From Phycisphaerae bacterium (GTDB taxonomy: Bacteria > Planctomycetota > Phycisphaerae > Phycisphaerales > SM1A02): a stretch of DNA of 16,444 bases. Location of the stretch: positions 1 through 16,444 of the forward strand of contig NZFT01000021.1 of assembly GCA_002690755.1 (NCBI GenBank), read 5' to 3'. The stretch's first letter is position 1; each line of letters starts with the position of its first letter. Shown piece by piece: positions 5,662 through 13,054 of the stretch. The translations under genes were made by a program, and so were the position numbers. Under the pieces are notes generated by a model, which was not told the origin of the DNA, did no database searches, and was given only the letters and a program-made list of their open reading frames with translations.

Positions 5662-6896
5662 CCTCTGATGACCTCGACAACTTCGATTCGAATTCCGATC
5701 CGGCGATCGAAGCGCTGGGTTTCGGTGGCCTCGACACCGATGACCTCCTCCGGTTCGTCGAAGGCGAGATGGCGCAGGACGAATCCGATTCGTTTCTGGC
5801 GTCGGTTCGCGCCGGTGACGACGAAGCGGCGAACCGACTGGTCCGGATGCGAGGTGATCACGATCTCATGCAGTCCGCGGCCTCGACGTCGGCGGGCCCG
5901 GACCTGCTCGCACCGCTCCGGGCGCGAATCGCCCGAGGTGAACTGATCGGTGACGGCCTTCTGAATCAGGAAGGCATCGAACCGACCGACATGATGTCGA
6001 AGTCGGTCGAGGAACTCGCCCGACGACGTCGGCGGAACCGTCGGCGTCCGCTCATTCAGGTCGCCGCGGGCATCGCGGCCGCCGCGGCGGCGGGCATCGT
6101 GGTCGTCCAGATCGTCGATCGCATCGACTGGCGGGGCATCGACCCGCTGGCGTGGCTGCCGAGCGAGATCGATCCATCCGATTCGAGTCCGTCGGTGATC
6201 CCGCCATCGCCCGACGACGCGGTGTCACGATTCGCGCTCGCCGAACGTGCCGGTCGGAACGACGGGCAGCGGATCCTTCCGCCGAGCGAGGACGATTCGC
6301 CCGTCGGCGAGCGGATCGAGACTCCGATGAAGACCGACCTCGCGTCGTTCGGTGTGGCCCTCGCCTGGGACGCGAAGGACGAGACCTTCGAGGTCCGCCT
6401 CGCGGCGCTCGCCCTCGAAATGGACGCGGTGCTGGTTCGAAACCTCACGTTGGTCGAGAGCGTCGAAGCTTCCGGTCGGGGGCTCGCCGCCGGACTCGTT
6501 CGAGCCGCCGCCGCGGGCGCCACCGACTCGTCGCGTGGACGTGGTCGGGATCTCCAACCTTCACCGATCGTCGGAATGATCGACGACGCCCCCGAGACGC
6601 GGATGCGGATCGATCTCGCGGAGCGGGGTTTCCGATATGCGTTGGTGATTCCTCAAGACGAGGTCGCGAACGTGATCGCTCGAATGAACACCCTCGGGGC
6701 CCGCGGTGCCGGCGCCGCCACCCGACTCGTGCCCGCCGAGACCGATCGGCCGGGTGCCGCCTTCGAAGCCGACGCGTGGTCGAGCTGGTCTCGTCATGCG
6801 GAAGCCACGCCGGGCTCCTCGATGAACGCCGCCTCGCTGGTCGTGCCGGTCGCGGTGATCGACGCCGCCGATCTCGCCGATCGGATCGGGAACTGA
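5658..6896 (+). CDS. Putative membrane anti-sigma factor
   Basis: A 412-residue protein placed directly after the ECF sigma gene. Residues 1-130 are acidic and presumably cytosolic. They include DTDDLLRFVEGEMAQDESD at about 26-44, which looks like the opening helix of anti-sigma domains (LL.FVDGEL-type), but the usual HxxxCxxC zinc motif is absent. A very basic stretch (RRRRRNRRR, about 122-130) precedes one Ala/Val-rich membrane helix (about 131-152). About 260 residues then lie outside the membrane: a Ser/Pro/Asp-rich linker and a folded domain of unknown type. I prefer ATG 5658; GTG 5628 would add ten residues. The role, holding the sigma factor at the membrane until an envelope signal arrives, is inferred from position and topology; no domain match is certain. 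Confidence 0.68.
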   Translation: MTSDDLDNFDSNSDPAIEALGFGGLDTDDLLRFVEGEMAQDESDSFLASVRAGDDEAANRLVRMRGDHDLMQSAASTSAGPDLLAPLRARIARGELIGDGLLNQEGIEPTDMMSKSVEELARRRRRNRRRPLIQVAAGIAAAAAAGIVVVQIVDRIDWRGIDPLAWLPSEIDPSDSSPSVIPPSPDDAVSRFALAERAGRNDGQRILPPSEDDSPVGERIETPMKTDLASFGVALAWDAKDETFEVRLAALALEMDAVLVRNLTLVESVEASGRGLAAGLVRAAAAGATDSSRGRGRDLQPSPIVGMIDDAPETRMRIDLAERGFRYALVIPQDEVANVIARMNTLGARGAGAATRLVPAETDRPGAAFEADAWSSWSRHAEATPGSSMNAASLVVPVAVIDAADLADRIGN

Positions 6897-6937
6897 GATC
6901 GAGCATCGCCGTGGCAGCCGGGTCGGCGGCGCCGCCG

Positions 6938-7636
6938 TCACTTCGACGTGCGTTCAGGCTTCGAACCACTCACCTTCGGTTCGGATCCCGCACGGAGTCG
7001 AACGAGGTTCTTCCGGTGTCGGAAGACCACGAACGCGGCGATGAGTCCGGTCACCGTCAGATAGGGGATCGATCGTCCGAGTGATTCCCCTTCGCCCGCG
7101 ATCGCCATCGCGATCACCGTCGCGGGAAGGACGATCGCCCCGGCCATGCTGGCCAGCGACATGAGGCGGGTGAGTCCGAGGGTGATCCCCCAGACCACGA
7201 ATGCCGCGAGGGCGGGAACCGTGAGGACCGGCCACATCGCCAGCACCGCGCCGAATCCGGTCGCGACGCCCTTGCCGCCTCGGAAACCGATCCAGGGCGA
7301 GAAGCAGTGACCGAGGATCGCGGACACCGCGACGAGCAGCCAGCCCCAGGCCGCGGCGTTGGTGGTCGACGTCTCGCCGAGAAGTCCGCCGAGCCATCCC
7401 GCGACGAGGACCGGCACCGCGCCCTTCAGGGCGTCGAGCAGGAAGCACAGGATGCCGAACCGCCGACCGAGGACGCGGCCGACGTTCGTGGCGCCGGTGT
7501 TCCCCGAACCCGCCTTGCGGATGTCGACGCCGCGACGCCGCGCGATGATCACCCCGAACGGAAGGCTGCCGGCGAGAAACGCGACCGCCGAACAGGTCCA
7601 CCAGTACCAACCGAAATCCTGGGCGGCGTCGATCAT
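6938..7636 (-). CDS. plsY: Glycerol-3-phosphate acyltransferase PlsY
   Basis: Inner-membrane enzyme that transfers the acyl group of acyl-phosphate to glycerol 3-phosphate, giving lysophosphatidic acid in phospholipid synthesis. The 232-residue product has several hydrophobic helices and the three known PlsY motifs: GSLPFGVIIARRRG with GSGNTGATNVGR (23-53), GHCFSPWIGFRGGKGVAT (109-126) and a late FRHRKNLVRL (205-214). The C-terminal tail after 215 is charged and non-conserved. The ATG at 7636 overlaps the TGA of the heptosyltransferase gene (ATGA, 7636-7633), so it is read as the last gene of a four-gene coupled operon. Longer in-frame extensions upstream overlap that gene and are not family-like. 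It ends convergent with the anti-sigma gene, 41 bases apart. Confidence 0.95.
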   Translation of the reverse strand: MIDAAQDFGWYWWTCSAVAFLAGSLPFGVIIARRRGVDIRKAGSGNTGATNVGRVLGRRFGILCFLLDALKGAVPVLVAGWLGGLLGETSTTNAAAWGWLLVAVSAILGHCFSPWIGFRGGKGVATGFGAVLAMWPVLTVPALAAFVVWGITLGLTRLMSLASMAGAIVLPATVIAMAIAGEGESLGRSIPYLTVTGLIAAFVVFRHRKNLVRLRAGSEPKVSGSKPERTSK

Positions 7637-8703
7637 GGCGATGAAGATACCTCGTTCCCGAGTGCCGGTTCGTCGATCGCTTCCTGAACGGCGTGCAGGA
7701 CATCGCTCACCGGGATTCGATCGACGGCGCACGCACTCGGATGATCGTCCGCGACGAGCTCCTCGGGGAGGAACGGCTGGGCGACGAGGACCCGCTCGCG
7801 GGCGCCCGGCAGGGTCGTCCAACGATGATCCGTGGGGCCGAAGATGGCGACGGTCGGAACACCGAGCGCGACCGCGAGGTGGCGCGGACCGGTGTCGTTG
7901 GTGACCATGATCAGACATCGTTCGATCACCCCCCGCAGCGAATCGAGTCCCAGACCTCTGGCGGCGAGATCGACGACCGCCGGACCCTCGGTTCCGGAGG
8001 CGTCGCGCGCGATGGTCGCGAGCAACTCGGCTTCGTCGGGACCGCCGAGAAGCAGGACGTTCTCGATGCTCGATGGGAGTCGACGCGCGAGTTCCACGAA
8101 TCGTTCGGTCGGCCATCGCTTCAGGAGTTTGCTGCCGCCCACCACGAACGCGACGGACGGGCCTTCGATGCCGTCGAGCAGCGAATCGGCCGCGGCCCGT
8201 TCGTCGGCGGTCGTCACGAGTCGCGGGAGTCGGTCTTCGATGGTGATGCCGAAGGCGGTCGCGGCCAGCATCGCGTAGTCGTCGACGGTGGGTCGGGGGC
8301 CGTCCCCTCGATCCACGGGAACGGGATGCGAGAGCAGCGGACCGCGGCCGTCCCGGGCGTATCCGAGGATCGGTCGGATCCCGGAGATTCGACCGAGGAG
8401 GCCGGCGCGGAAACTCCCCCGGAGCAGAAGCAACGCGTCGAGGTCGTGGCGTCGGACCTCGCGGGCGGCCGCGAACGGACCGAGAAGACCTCCGTCGCGG
8501 AGTGGAATCGCGTCCGTGATCGCGGAATGTCCGGCCAGCATCGCGAGGGTGCCGGGCTTCCCGAAACTCGTGATCTCCAGCTGCGGCGCCGTGTCGGCGA
8601 TCGCCCGGATCGTCGGCTCGGCCATCACCGCGTCCCCGAGCCAGTTCGGCATCAGGATGCCGAGCCGTCGGATCGAACCGAGGTCGATGGGCGTGGGCTT
8701 CAA
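7633..8703 (-). CDS. Glycosyltransferase family 9 (ADP-heptose:LPS heptosyltransferase-like)
   Basis: A 356-residue GT9 enzyme, expected to transfer heptose from ADP-heptose to a lipid-linked acceptor on the inner face of the cytoplasmic membrane. The N-terminal MPNWLGDAVMAEP (18-30), with the family aspartate Asp24, is the WaaF-like signature. The C-terminal half has VGGSKLLKRWP and NDTGPRHLAVALGVP followed by IFGPTDHRW, which bind the nucleotide sugar. It resembles WaaF more than WaaC. The start is TTG at 8703, chosen because it overlaps the TGA of the preceding gene (TTGA), matching the four-base overlaps elsewhere in the operon. No ATG occurs before the conserved MPNWLGD motif. The GmhB-like gene in the same operon supports a heptose role; the exact acceptor is unknown. 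Confidence 0.88.
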   Translation of the reverse strand: MKPTPIDLGSIRRLGILMPNWLGDAVMAEPTIRAIADTAPQLEITSFGKPGTLAMLAGHSAITDAIPLRDGGLLGPFAAAREVRRHDLDALLLLRGSFRAGLLGRISGIRPILGYARDGRGPLLSHPVPVDRGDGPRPTVDDYAMLAATAFGITIEDRLPRLVTTADERAAADSLLDGIEGPSVAFVVGGSKLLKRWPTERFVELARRLPSSIENVLLLGGPDEAELLATIARDASGTEGPAVVDLAARGLGLDSLRGVIERCLIMVTNDTGPRHLAVALGVPTVAIFGPTDHRWTTLPGARERVLVAQPFLPEELVADDHPSACAVDRIPVSDVLHAVQEAIDEPALGNEVSSSP

Positions 8704-8999
8704 ACGCCGGGTCCCCGGCGGTCGTCGCCGTCCTGCCAGAGCGGACCGTCACCACGATCGCGATGCCAGCGGTCCGTCGACCGGCGGAGTTCCGCGAGCA
8801 ATCCGATCGCGGTGATCTCGGGTCCGCGAACCCCGACCGCCAGCGTGCGCGATCGCCATTCGATGTCGACGATCTCGACGCCGGTCCGCTCCGCGATGCC
8901 CCGGGCGGCGGCCACGATCGTCTCCGGGACGCGCGGATCCTCCAGATCGGCCTCCGGGTGGGTCGCGAGCGAGGCCCTCGCGATGCCGGCGTCGCTCAT
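8700..8999 (-). CDS. Conserved-context hypothetical protein, 99 residues
   Basis: I do not recognise this protein. The frame from ATG 8999 overlaps the GmhB-like stop (ATGA) and ends in a TTGA overlap with the heptosyltransferase gene, so it is very probably translated. It has no signal peptide and no membrane helix. Residues about 20-70 look folded, with alternating helix and strand (PETIVAAARGIAERTG, VEIVDIEWRSRTLAVGVRG, then AIGLLAELRRSTDRWHRD). The last 20 residues are Asp/Gly/Arg-rich and probably disordered. The helix-strand-strand opening faintly recalls the N-terminal domain of RimP, but the rest does not fit. A small cytosolic accessory of the glycan/lipid genes is the contextual guess. 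A longer in-frame start at 9062 would overlap the upstream gene and is unlikely. Confidence 0.75.
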   Translation of the reverse strand: MSDAGIARASLATHPEADLEDPRVPETIVAAARGIAERTGVEIVDIEWRSRTLAVGVRGPEITAIGLLAELRRSTDRWHRDRGDGPLWQDGDDRRGPGV

Positions 9000-9808
9000 C
9001 GCCGCTCCAGCAGAAGGCATCCGATCGCGGCGAGCATCACCACGACGGTCACCAGCATCCACGCGAAGAACGTCTGCGATTCGTCGAGGAATATCAGGCC
9101 CGCGACGAACGGGAGCGGGGCGATGATCATCAGGCCCGCGCCGATCATCCGAGCGGTCCCCGTGCCGCGGGGGCGGGTCGATTCGTTGAGATCCTCGATG
9201 GCGCGTCTCAGCTGTGCCAGTTCGCTGCTCGCCTCGCTGCGAGGTCGCTGGGGCCTTCCCGACGCGAGGACGATGTCGACGGCGTCGGTGAAGTCGTTCG
9301 CGATCGCGGTGGGGGAGACGTCCCCGCCGACGTCACGGCCGCGCCCGATCAGGACGGTCCGGCATCCGGCGGCGGCGCCCGCCTGCACGTCCCGCGGCTG
9401 ATCGCCCACCATCCAGCTGCTTCGGAGATCGATGCCGAGGTCCCGGCTGGCCTGGAGAAGCATTCCGGGCTGGGGTTTCCGCCACGGGTGCTCGCGGCGA
9501 TAGGCGTCGACCACCGCCTCCGGGTGGAACGGGCAGTAGTAGAAGCGGTCGACGAGGCCGCGGCGGTCGGCGGCCAGGTCGACGAGCCCGGCGATCTCCC
9601 GATGAACCCGATCGACATCCTCCTCTTCGTAACGCCCGCGGGCGACGCCCCCCTGGTTCGTCACGACCACGAGGCGGTAGCCGGCGTCACGGAGACGTTG
9701 AAGGCCTTCGGGGACGCCGTCGAGAAGCGTGACCCGGGCTGGATCGCCGAGGTCGCCGTCGTTGGCGATGAGGGTGTTGTCACGATCGAGAAAAACAACC
9801 GGTTCCAT
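8996..9808 (-). CDS. gmhB: GmhB-like HAD phosphatase fused to a two-helix membrane tail
   Basis: Residues 1 to about 180 are a HAD phosphatase of the GmhB/HisB-N type, expected to remove the C7 phosphate of heptose 1,7-bisphosphate on the way to ADP-heptose. Visible are FLDRDNT (nucleophile Asp8, acid/base Asp10), VVVTNQGG (Thr50), RKPQPGM (Lys111) and MVGDQPRD (Asp136, Asp140). The E. coli zinc ligands Cys92, His94, Cys107 and Cys109 align with Cys92, Phe94, His107 and Trp109, so the zinc site looks lost. After a charged linker, two hydrophobic helices (about 221-241 and 247-267) extend the protein to 270 residues, against about 190 in E. coli. ATG 9808 starts right at the conserved core; the upstream in-frame part lies in the promoter region of the divergent kinase gene. 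It is the first gene of the coupled operon. Confidence 0.87.
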   Translation of the reverse strand: MEPVVFLDRDNTLIANDGDLGDPARVTLLDGVPEGLQRLRDAGYRLVVVTNQGGVARGRYEEEDVDRVHREIAGLVDLAADRRGLVDRFYYCPFHPEAVVDAYRREHPWRKPQPGMLLQASRDLGIDLRSSWMVGDQPRDVQAGAAAGCRTVLIGRGRDVGGDVSPTAIANDFTDAVDIVLASGRPQRPRSEASSELAQLRRAIEDLNESTRPRGTGTARMIGAGLMIIAPLPFVAGLIFLDESQTFFAWMLVTVVVMLAAIGCLLLERR

Positions 9809-9962
9809 GGGCGTCAGGATATCGTCGCCGGGTTGGGAGCGATCGAGGGAATCGCGGAATCCAGAAGGCGATGTCCTCGATCCGCTCCGGATAGCATCTT
9901 GGTCCGGCTGCCTGGGCCGACTTTCGAATCTCCGATCCTGCAACACGGAAGGGTGCGTTCAA
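9809..9962. promoter_or_regulatory. Divergent promoter region gmhB / phosphofructokinase
   Basis: A 154-base region that must hold promoters for the minus-strand envelope operon and for the plus-strand kinase gene. A CGGATAGCAT element at 9888-9897 (hexamer TAGCAT at 9892-9897) lies about 65 bases before the kinase start and is the best -10 candidate. A GGAAGG at about 9947-9952 may serve as ribosome binding site for ATG 9963. Nothing clear was seen for the minus strand. Confidence 0.35.
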
Positions 9963-11258
9963 ATGACGACCGACAGCCATCGAGGCCTCGGCGGGCTCGG
10001 CATCCTCGCGGGCGGCGGCCCCGCCCCGGGCATCAACGCGGTGATCGCCGCGGCGACCATTCGAGCGAGGCTCGAAGGTCTCCCGGTGTTCGGTCTGATG
10101 GACGGGTTCTCGAAACTGATGGTGGGTGATCCGGACGCGATCCGCCCCCTCGAGATCGAAGACGTCAGTCGGATGCATTACCGAGGTGGTTCGATGCTGG
10201 GGATCGCCCGGGCGAATCCGACTCGACGCGAAGAGGATCTCGAACGCGTGATCGCGAGTCTCGAGGCCCGGGGCATCGACAAACTCGTCACCATCGGTGG
10301 CGATGACACCGCCTATTCCGCCTACCGCGTGAGCGAGCGGGCGAAGGGACGGATCGCGGTCGCCCACGTTCCCAAGACCATCGACAACGACCTTGATCTT
10401 CCGCCCGAGATCGACACCTTCGGCTACCAGACCGCCCGGGCGGTCGGCGTGGACATCGTCCGAAACCTCATGACCGACGCGAAGACCACGCGGCGCTGGT
10501 ACGTGGTGATCGCGATGGGCCGCACCGCCGGCCACCTCGCCCTCGGCATCGGCAAGGCCGCGGGGGCGACGCTCACCATCGTCCCCGAGGAATTCCGCGG
10601 CGAGACGGTGCCGCTGTCGATGCTGGTCGACACCCTGGTCGGGGCGATCATCAAGCGTCGGCTCGACGGTCGTGAAGACGGCGTCGCGGTGATCGCCGAG
10701 GGGGCGGCGCTCTCGGTCGATACCGAGGATCTCAACCAGCTCGGGGTCATCGAACGCGACGCCCACGGGCACGTCCGACTGGCGGAGCTCGACTTCGGTC
10801 GGGAGTTGAAGCGGTTGGTCCGGACCGAACTTCAGAAAGTCGGAATCGACTGCACGCTCGTCGAGAAGAACATCGGCTACGAACTCCGGTGCGCCGATCC
10901 GGTGCCGGCCGACCTCGAATACTGCCGAGACCTCGGTTACGCGGCCGCGAAGTTCCTGATCGAGGGTGGCAGTGGATCGCTGGTGTCCATGCAGGGTGGA
11001 CGTTTCGTTCCGGTGTCGCTGGAGCAGATGCTCGATACGCAGACCAACCGGATGCAGGTGCGACTGGTCGACATCGAATCGACTCGATACGCGATCGCCC
11101 GGCGATACATGATTCGAATCCGTCGGGACGATCTGGAGGATCCGGTGATCCTCGCCCGGCTGGCGGCGTGCTCCGACATCAACACCGACGAGTTCCACGC
11201 GCGGTTCGAGTCGATCGTGGGCTTCGAGCCCCCGTCGCTGAATCTTCCGATCAGCTGA
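9963..11258 (+). CDS. pfp: Pyrophosphate-dependent 6-phosphofructokinase
   Basis: Cytosolic glycolytic enzyme that interconverts fructose 6-phosphate and fructose 1,6-bisphosphate. The 431-residue product has the phosphofructokinase motifs GGGPAPGINAVI (17-28), GGDDT (112-116), PKTIDNDLDLPPEIDTFGYQTA (137-158) and MGRTAGHLAL (185-194). Two residues known to select the donor point to pyrophosphate rather than ATP: the second aspartate of GGDD (Asp115; Gly in ATP enzymes) and the lysine of PKTIDND (Lys138; Gly in E. coli PfkA). The reaction is then reversible and needs no ATP. ATG 9963 is preferred because the family sequence begins soon after and GGAAGG lies about 10 bases upstream. The open frame upstream covers the promoter region. 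Confidence 0.95.
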   Translation: MTTDSHRGLGGLGILAGGGPAPGINAVIAAATIRARLEGLPVFGLMDGFSKLMVGDPDAIRPLEIEDVSRMHYRGGSMLGIARANPTRREEDLERVIASLEARGIDKLVTIGGDDTAYSAYRVSERAKGRIAVAHVPKTIDNDLDLPPEIDTFGYQTARAVGVDIVRNLMTDAKTTRRWYVVIAMGRTAGHLALGIGKAAGATLTIVPEEFRGETVPLSMLVDTLVGAIIKRRLDGREDGVAVIAEGAALSVDTEDLNQLGVIERDAHGHVRLAELDFGRELKRLVRTELQKVGIDCTLVEKNIGYELRCADPVPADLEYCRDLGYAAAKFLIEGGSGSLVSMQGGRFVPVSLEQMLDTQTNRMQVRLVDIESTRYAIARRYMIRIRRDDLEDPVILARLAACSDINTDEFHARFESIVGFEPPSLNLPIS

Positions 11259-11395
11259 GGGGCTCGGAAAGGCCGGGGCGTCGGGAAGCGCGATCGACCC
11301 CCGCGGGGAATCGGTAGGATGAAACGTCCCGCTGAACGAGTCCCGCGACGTCGGCTCGATCACCTTCCGCACCGTTCCGCCCCGCGAGGCACGCC
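11259..11395. promoter_or_regulatory. Intergenic region pfp / lysS with candidate promoter
   Basis: Holds a short GC palindrome CCCCGCGGGG near 11299-11308, which could weaken read-through from pfp but has no T-run, and a CGGTAGGAT element (TAGGAT at 11315-11320) about 76 bases before the GTG start of lysS, a possible -10 hexamer without a clear -35. GAGG at about 11386-11389 is the likely lysS ribosome binding site. Confidence 0.3.
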
Positions 11396-13018
11396 GTGAG
11401 CGAAACCCCCCCGAACGTTCCGAACCGTTCCGAAGCCACCGATCCACCGAGCGAGGCGGATCTTCGAGACCTGGTCGCGGCTCGCCGCCGGAAGCTCGCC
11501 TTCCTCCGAGAGGAGCTCGGCGTGCAGCCGTACGGGGGGCGGGTCGAAGGACTCGTCGATCTCGCCACGGCCCGAGGCGCCTTCGACGAGGCGGCGCACG
11601 TTGCCCATGCGGCCGCCCTCGAAGCCGGATCCGCATCCGAGGATCCCCGGCCGGTGGTGCTGGTCTCCGGCCGTGTCATGCAGCATCGCGACATCGGCAA
11701 GCTGGTCTTCCTCCGGTTGCGGGATCACACCGGTGACCTTCAGGTCAGCCTCTCGAAGGCGGACTGCGGCCCCGAGGTCTTCCGGCTCGCCAAGAAGCTC
11801 GACTACGGCGACGTGGTGGTCGCGGGCGGACCGATGGGTCGAACCAAGCGTGGCGAGATCTGCGTCTGGGCGGATCGCATGGAGATGCACGCGAAGAGCC
11901 TCACGCCGCCGCCCGAGAAATGGCACGGCCTCTCGGATCCCGAGATCCGCTTCCGACGCCGTTACGTCGATCTGCATGCGAACCCCGATGCGATCCAGGT
12001 CCTGCAGGATCGATCGCGGATCATCTCCCGCATGCGTCGTTTCATGGAGAACCGGGCGTTCCTCGAGGTCGAGACGCCGATGCTCCAGTCGATGGCGGGC
12101 GGTGCCGCCGCCCGTCCCTTCACGACGCACCACAACGCGCTGGACATCGAACTCTCGATGCGGATCGCGCCGGAGCTCTACCTCAAGCGACTTCTGGTCG
12201 GGGGGCTGCCGCGGGTCTTCGAGATCAACCGCAACTTCCGGAACGAGGGCGTCGATCGGACCCACAATCCCGAATTCACGGCGATGGAGGTCTACGAGGC
12301 GTTCGGCGACTGCTGGACGATGCTCGAACTGACGGAATCCCTCCTGCACGAACTCGCCTGTGGGTCCGCCGAGGATCGTCGCGGCCGTGGCGACGAGTCG
12401 GTCGGCGGCGAGGCGGACGCGCCGGTGCTGCCCTTCGGTGAACTCCAGATCGACTGGAGTCGGCCTTTCGAGCGTGTCACCTACGGAGCGCTTTTCGAGC
12501 GGGCGACCGGCTTCGACATGCGTGACGAGAAGGCGGTGCGGGCGAAGGTGGCGAAACTCGGCCTGCACAAGGCGGAGGGCATGGACCACTGGTTCGCGGT
12601 CAACGAACTCTTCGAAGCGGTCGCGGAGCCGCTGATCGATCCGTCGCGCCCGACGTTCGTGACCGGCTATCCCGCCGCGGTGAGCCCGCTCACCCGTCCC
12701 GATCCCGATGATCCGGATCTCGCGGAGCGATGGGACGTCTTCGTCGCGGGGATGGAGGTCGGACCGGCGTACACCGAACTCAACGATCCCGACGTGCAGC
12801 TCGCGAAGTTCACCGAGCAGCTGGCGGGGGCCGACGACGAGGAGCAGGCGTTTCGGAATCTCGACGAGGACTTCATCGAGGCCCTTCGCGTCGGCATGCC
12901 GCCGGCGGGTGGTCTCGGACTCGGGGTCGATCGCATCGTGATGCTGCTCACCGGCCAGGCCTCGATCCGCGAGGTGATCGCGTTCCCGCTGATGCGACCC
13001 GAGGACGGTGAAGGCTGA
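11396..13018 (+). CDS. lysS: Lysyl-tRNA synthetase, class II
   Basis: Charges tRNA-Lys with lysine in the cytosol. The 540-residue protein has an N-terminal helical part, an OB-fold anticodon-binding domain (about 85-170, VVLVSGRVMQHRDIGKLVFL onward) and a class II catalytic domain. Class II motif 1 is near FLEVETPML (222-230), motif 2 is FEINRNFRNEG with THNPEFTAMEVY (275-300), and motif 3 is GGLGLGVDRIVMLLTG (505-520) followed by SIREVIAFPLMRP. It is about 35 residues longer than E. coli LysS: a Pro/Ser/Glu-rich start (1-22) and a hydrophilic insertion at about 323-345 account for this. The GTG start is supported by GAGG seven bases upstream and by the lack of an earlier in-frame start. It converges on astB. 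Confidence 0.97.
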   Translation: MSETPPNVPNRSEATDPPSEADLRDLVAARRRKLAFLREELGVQPYGGRVEGLVDLATARGAFDEAAHVAHAAALEAGSASEDPRPVVLVSGRVMQHRDIGKLVFLRLRDHTGDLQVSLSKADCGPEVFRLAKKLDYGDVVVAGGPMGRTKRGEICVWADRMEMHAKSLTPPPEKWHGLSDPEIRFRRRYVDLHANPDAIQVLQDRSRIISRMRRFMENRAFLEVETPMLQSMAGGAAARPFTTHHNALDIELSMRIAPELYLKRLLVGGLPRVFEINRNFRNEGVDRTHNPEFTAMEVYEAFGDCWTMLELTESLLHELACGSAEDRRGRGDESVGGEADAPVLPFGELQIDWSRPFERVTYGALFERATGFDMRDEKAVRAKVAKLGLHKAEGMDHWFAVNELFEAVAEPLIDPSRPTFVTGYPAAVSPLTRPDPDDPDLAERWDVFVAGMEVGPAYTELNDPDVQLAKFTEQLAGADDEEQAFRNLDEDFIEALRVGMPPAGGLGLGVDRIVMLLTGQASIREVIAFPLMRPEDGEG

Positions 13019-13024
13019 TCCGGT

Positions 13025-13043
13025 GGTGGACGACCGGTCCACC
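13025..13043. terminator. Possible stem-loop between convergent lysS and astB
   Basis: GGTGGAC (13025-13031) pairs exactly with GTCCACC (13037-13043) around a 5-base loop, in the 36-base gap between the two convergent stops. Position and symmetry suit a bidirectional terminator, but neither side has a T-run, so its strength is doubtful. Confidence 0.4.
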
Positions 13044-13054
13044 CGGGTGCGGAG

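Noticed and set aside
6924..6937. 14-base GC palindrome between the anti-sigma and plsY stops, considered as a terminator
   Set aside because: A continuous palindrome leaves no loop without breaking pairs, and there is no T-run on either strand; GGCGGC runs are frequent in this genome.
7693..9126. Plus-strand open frame of 477 codons opposite the heptosyltransferase
   Set aside because: Complement of a well-supported GT9 gene and its neighbour; no domain seen.
11299..11308. CCCCGCGGGG after pfp as a terminator
   Set aside because: Too short and without loop or T-run to call alone; mentioned only within the intergenic entry.
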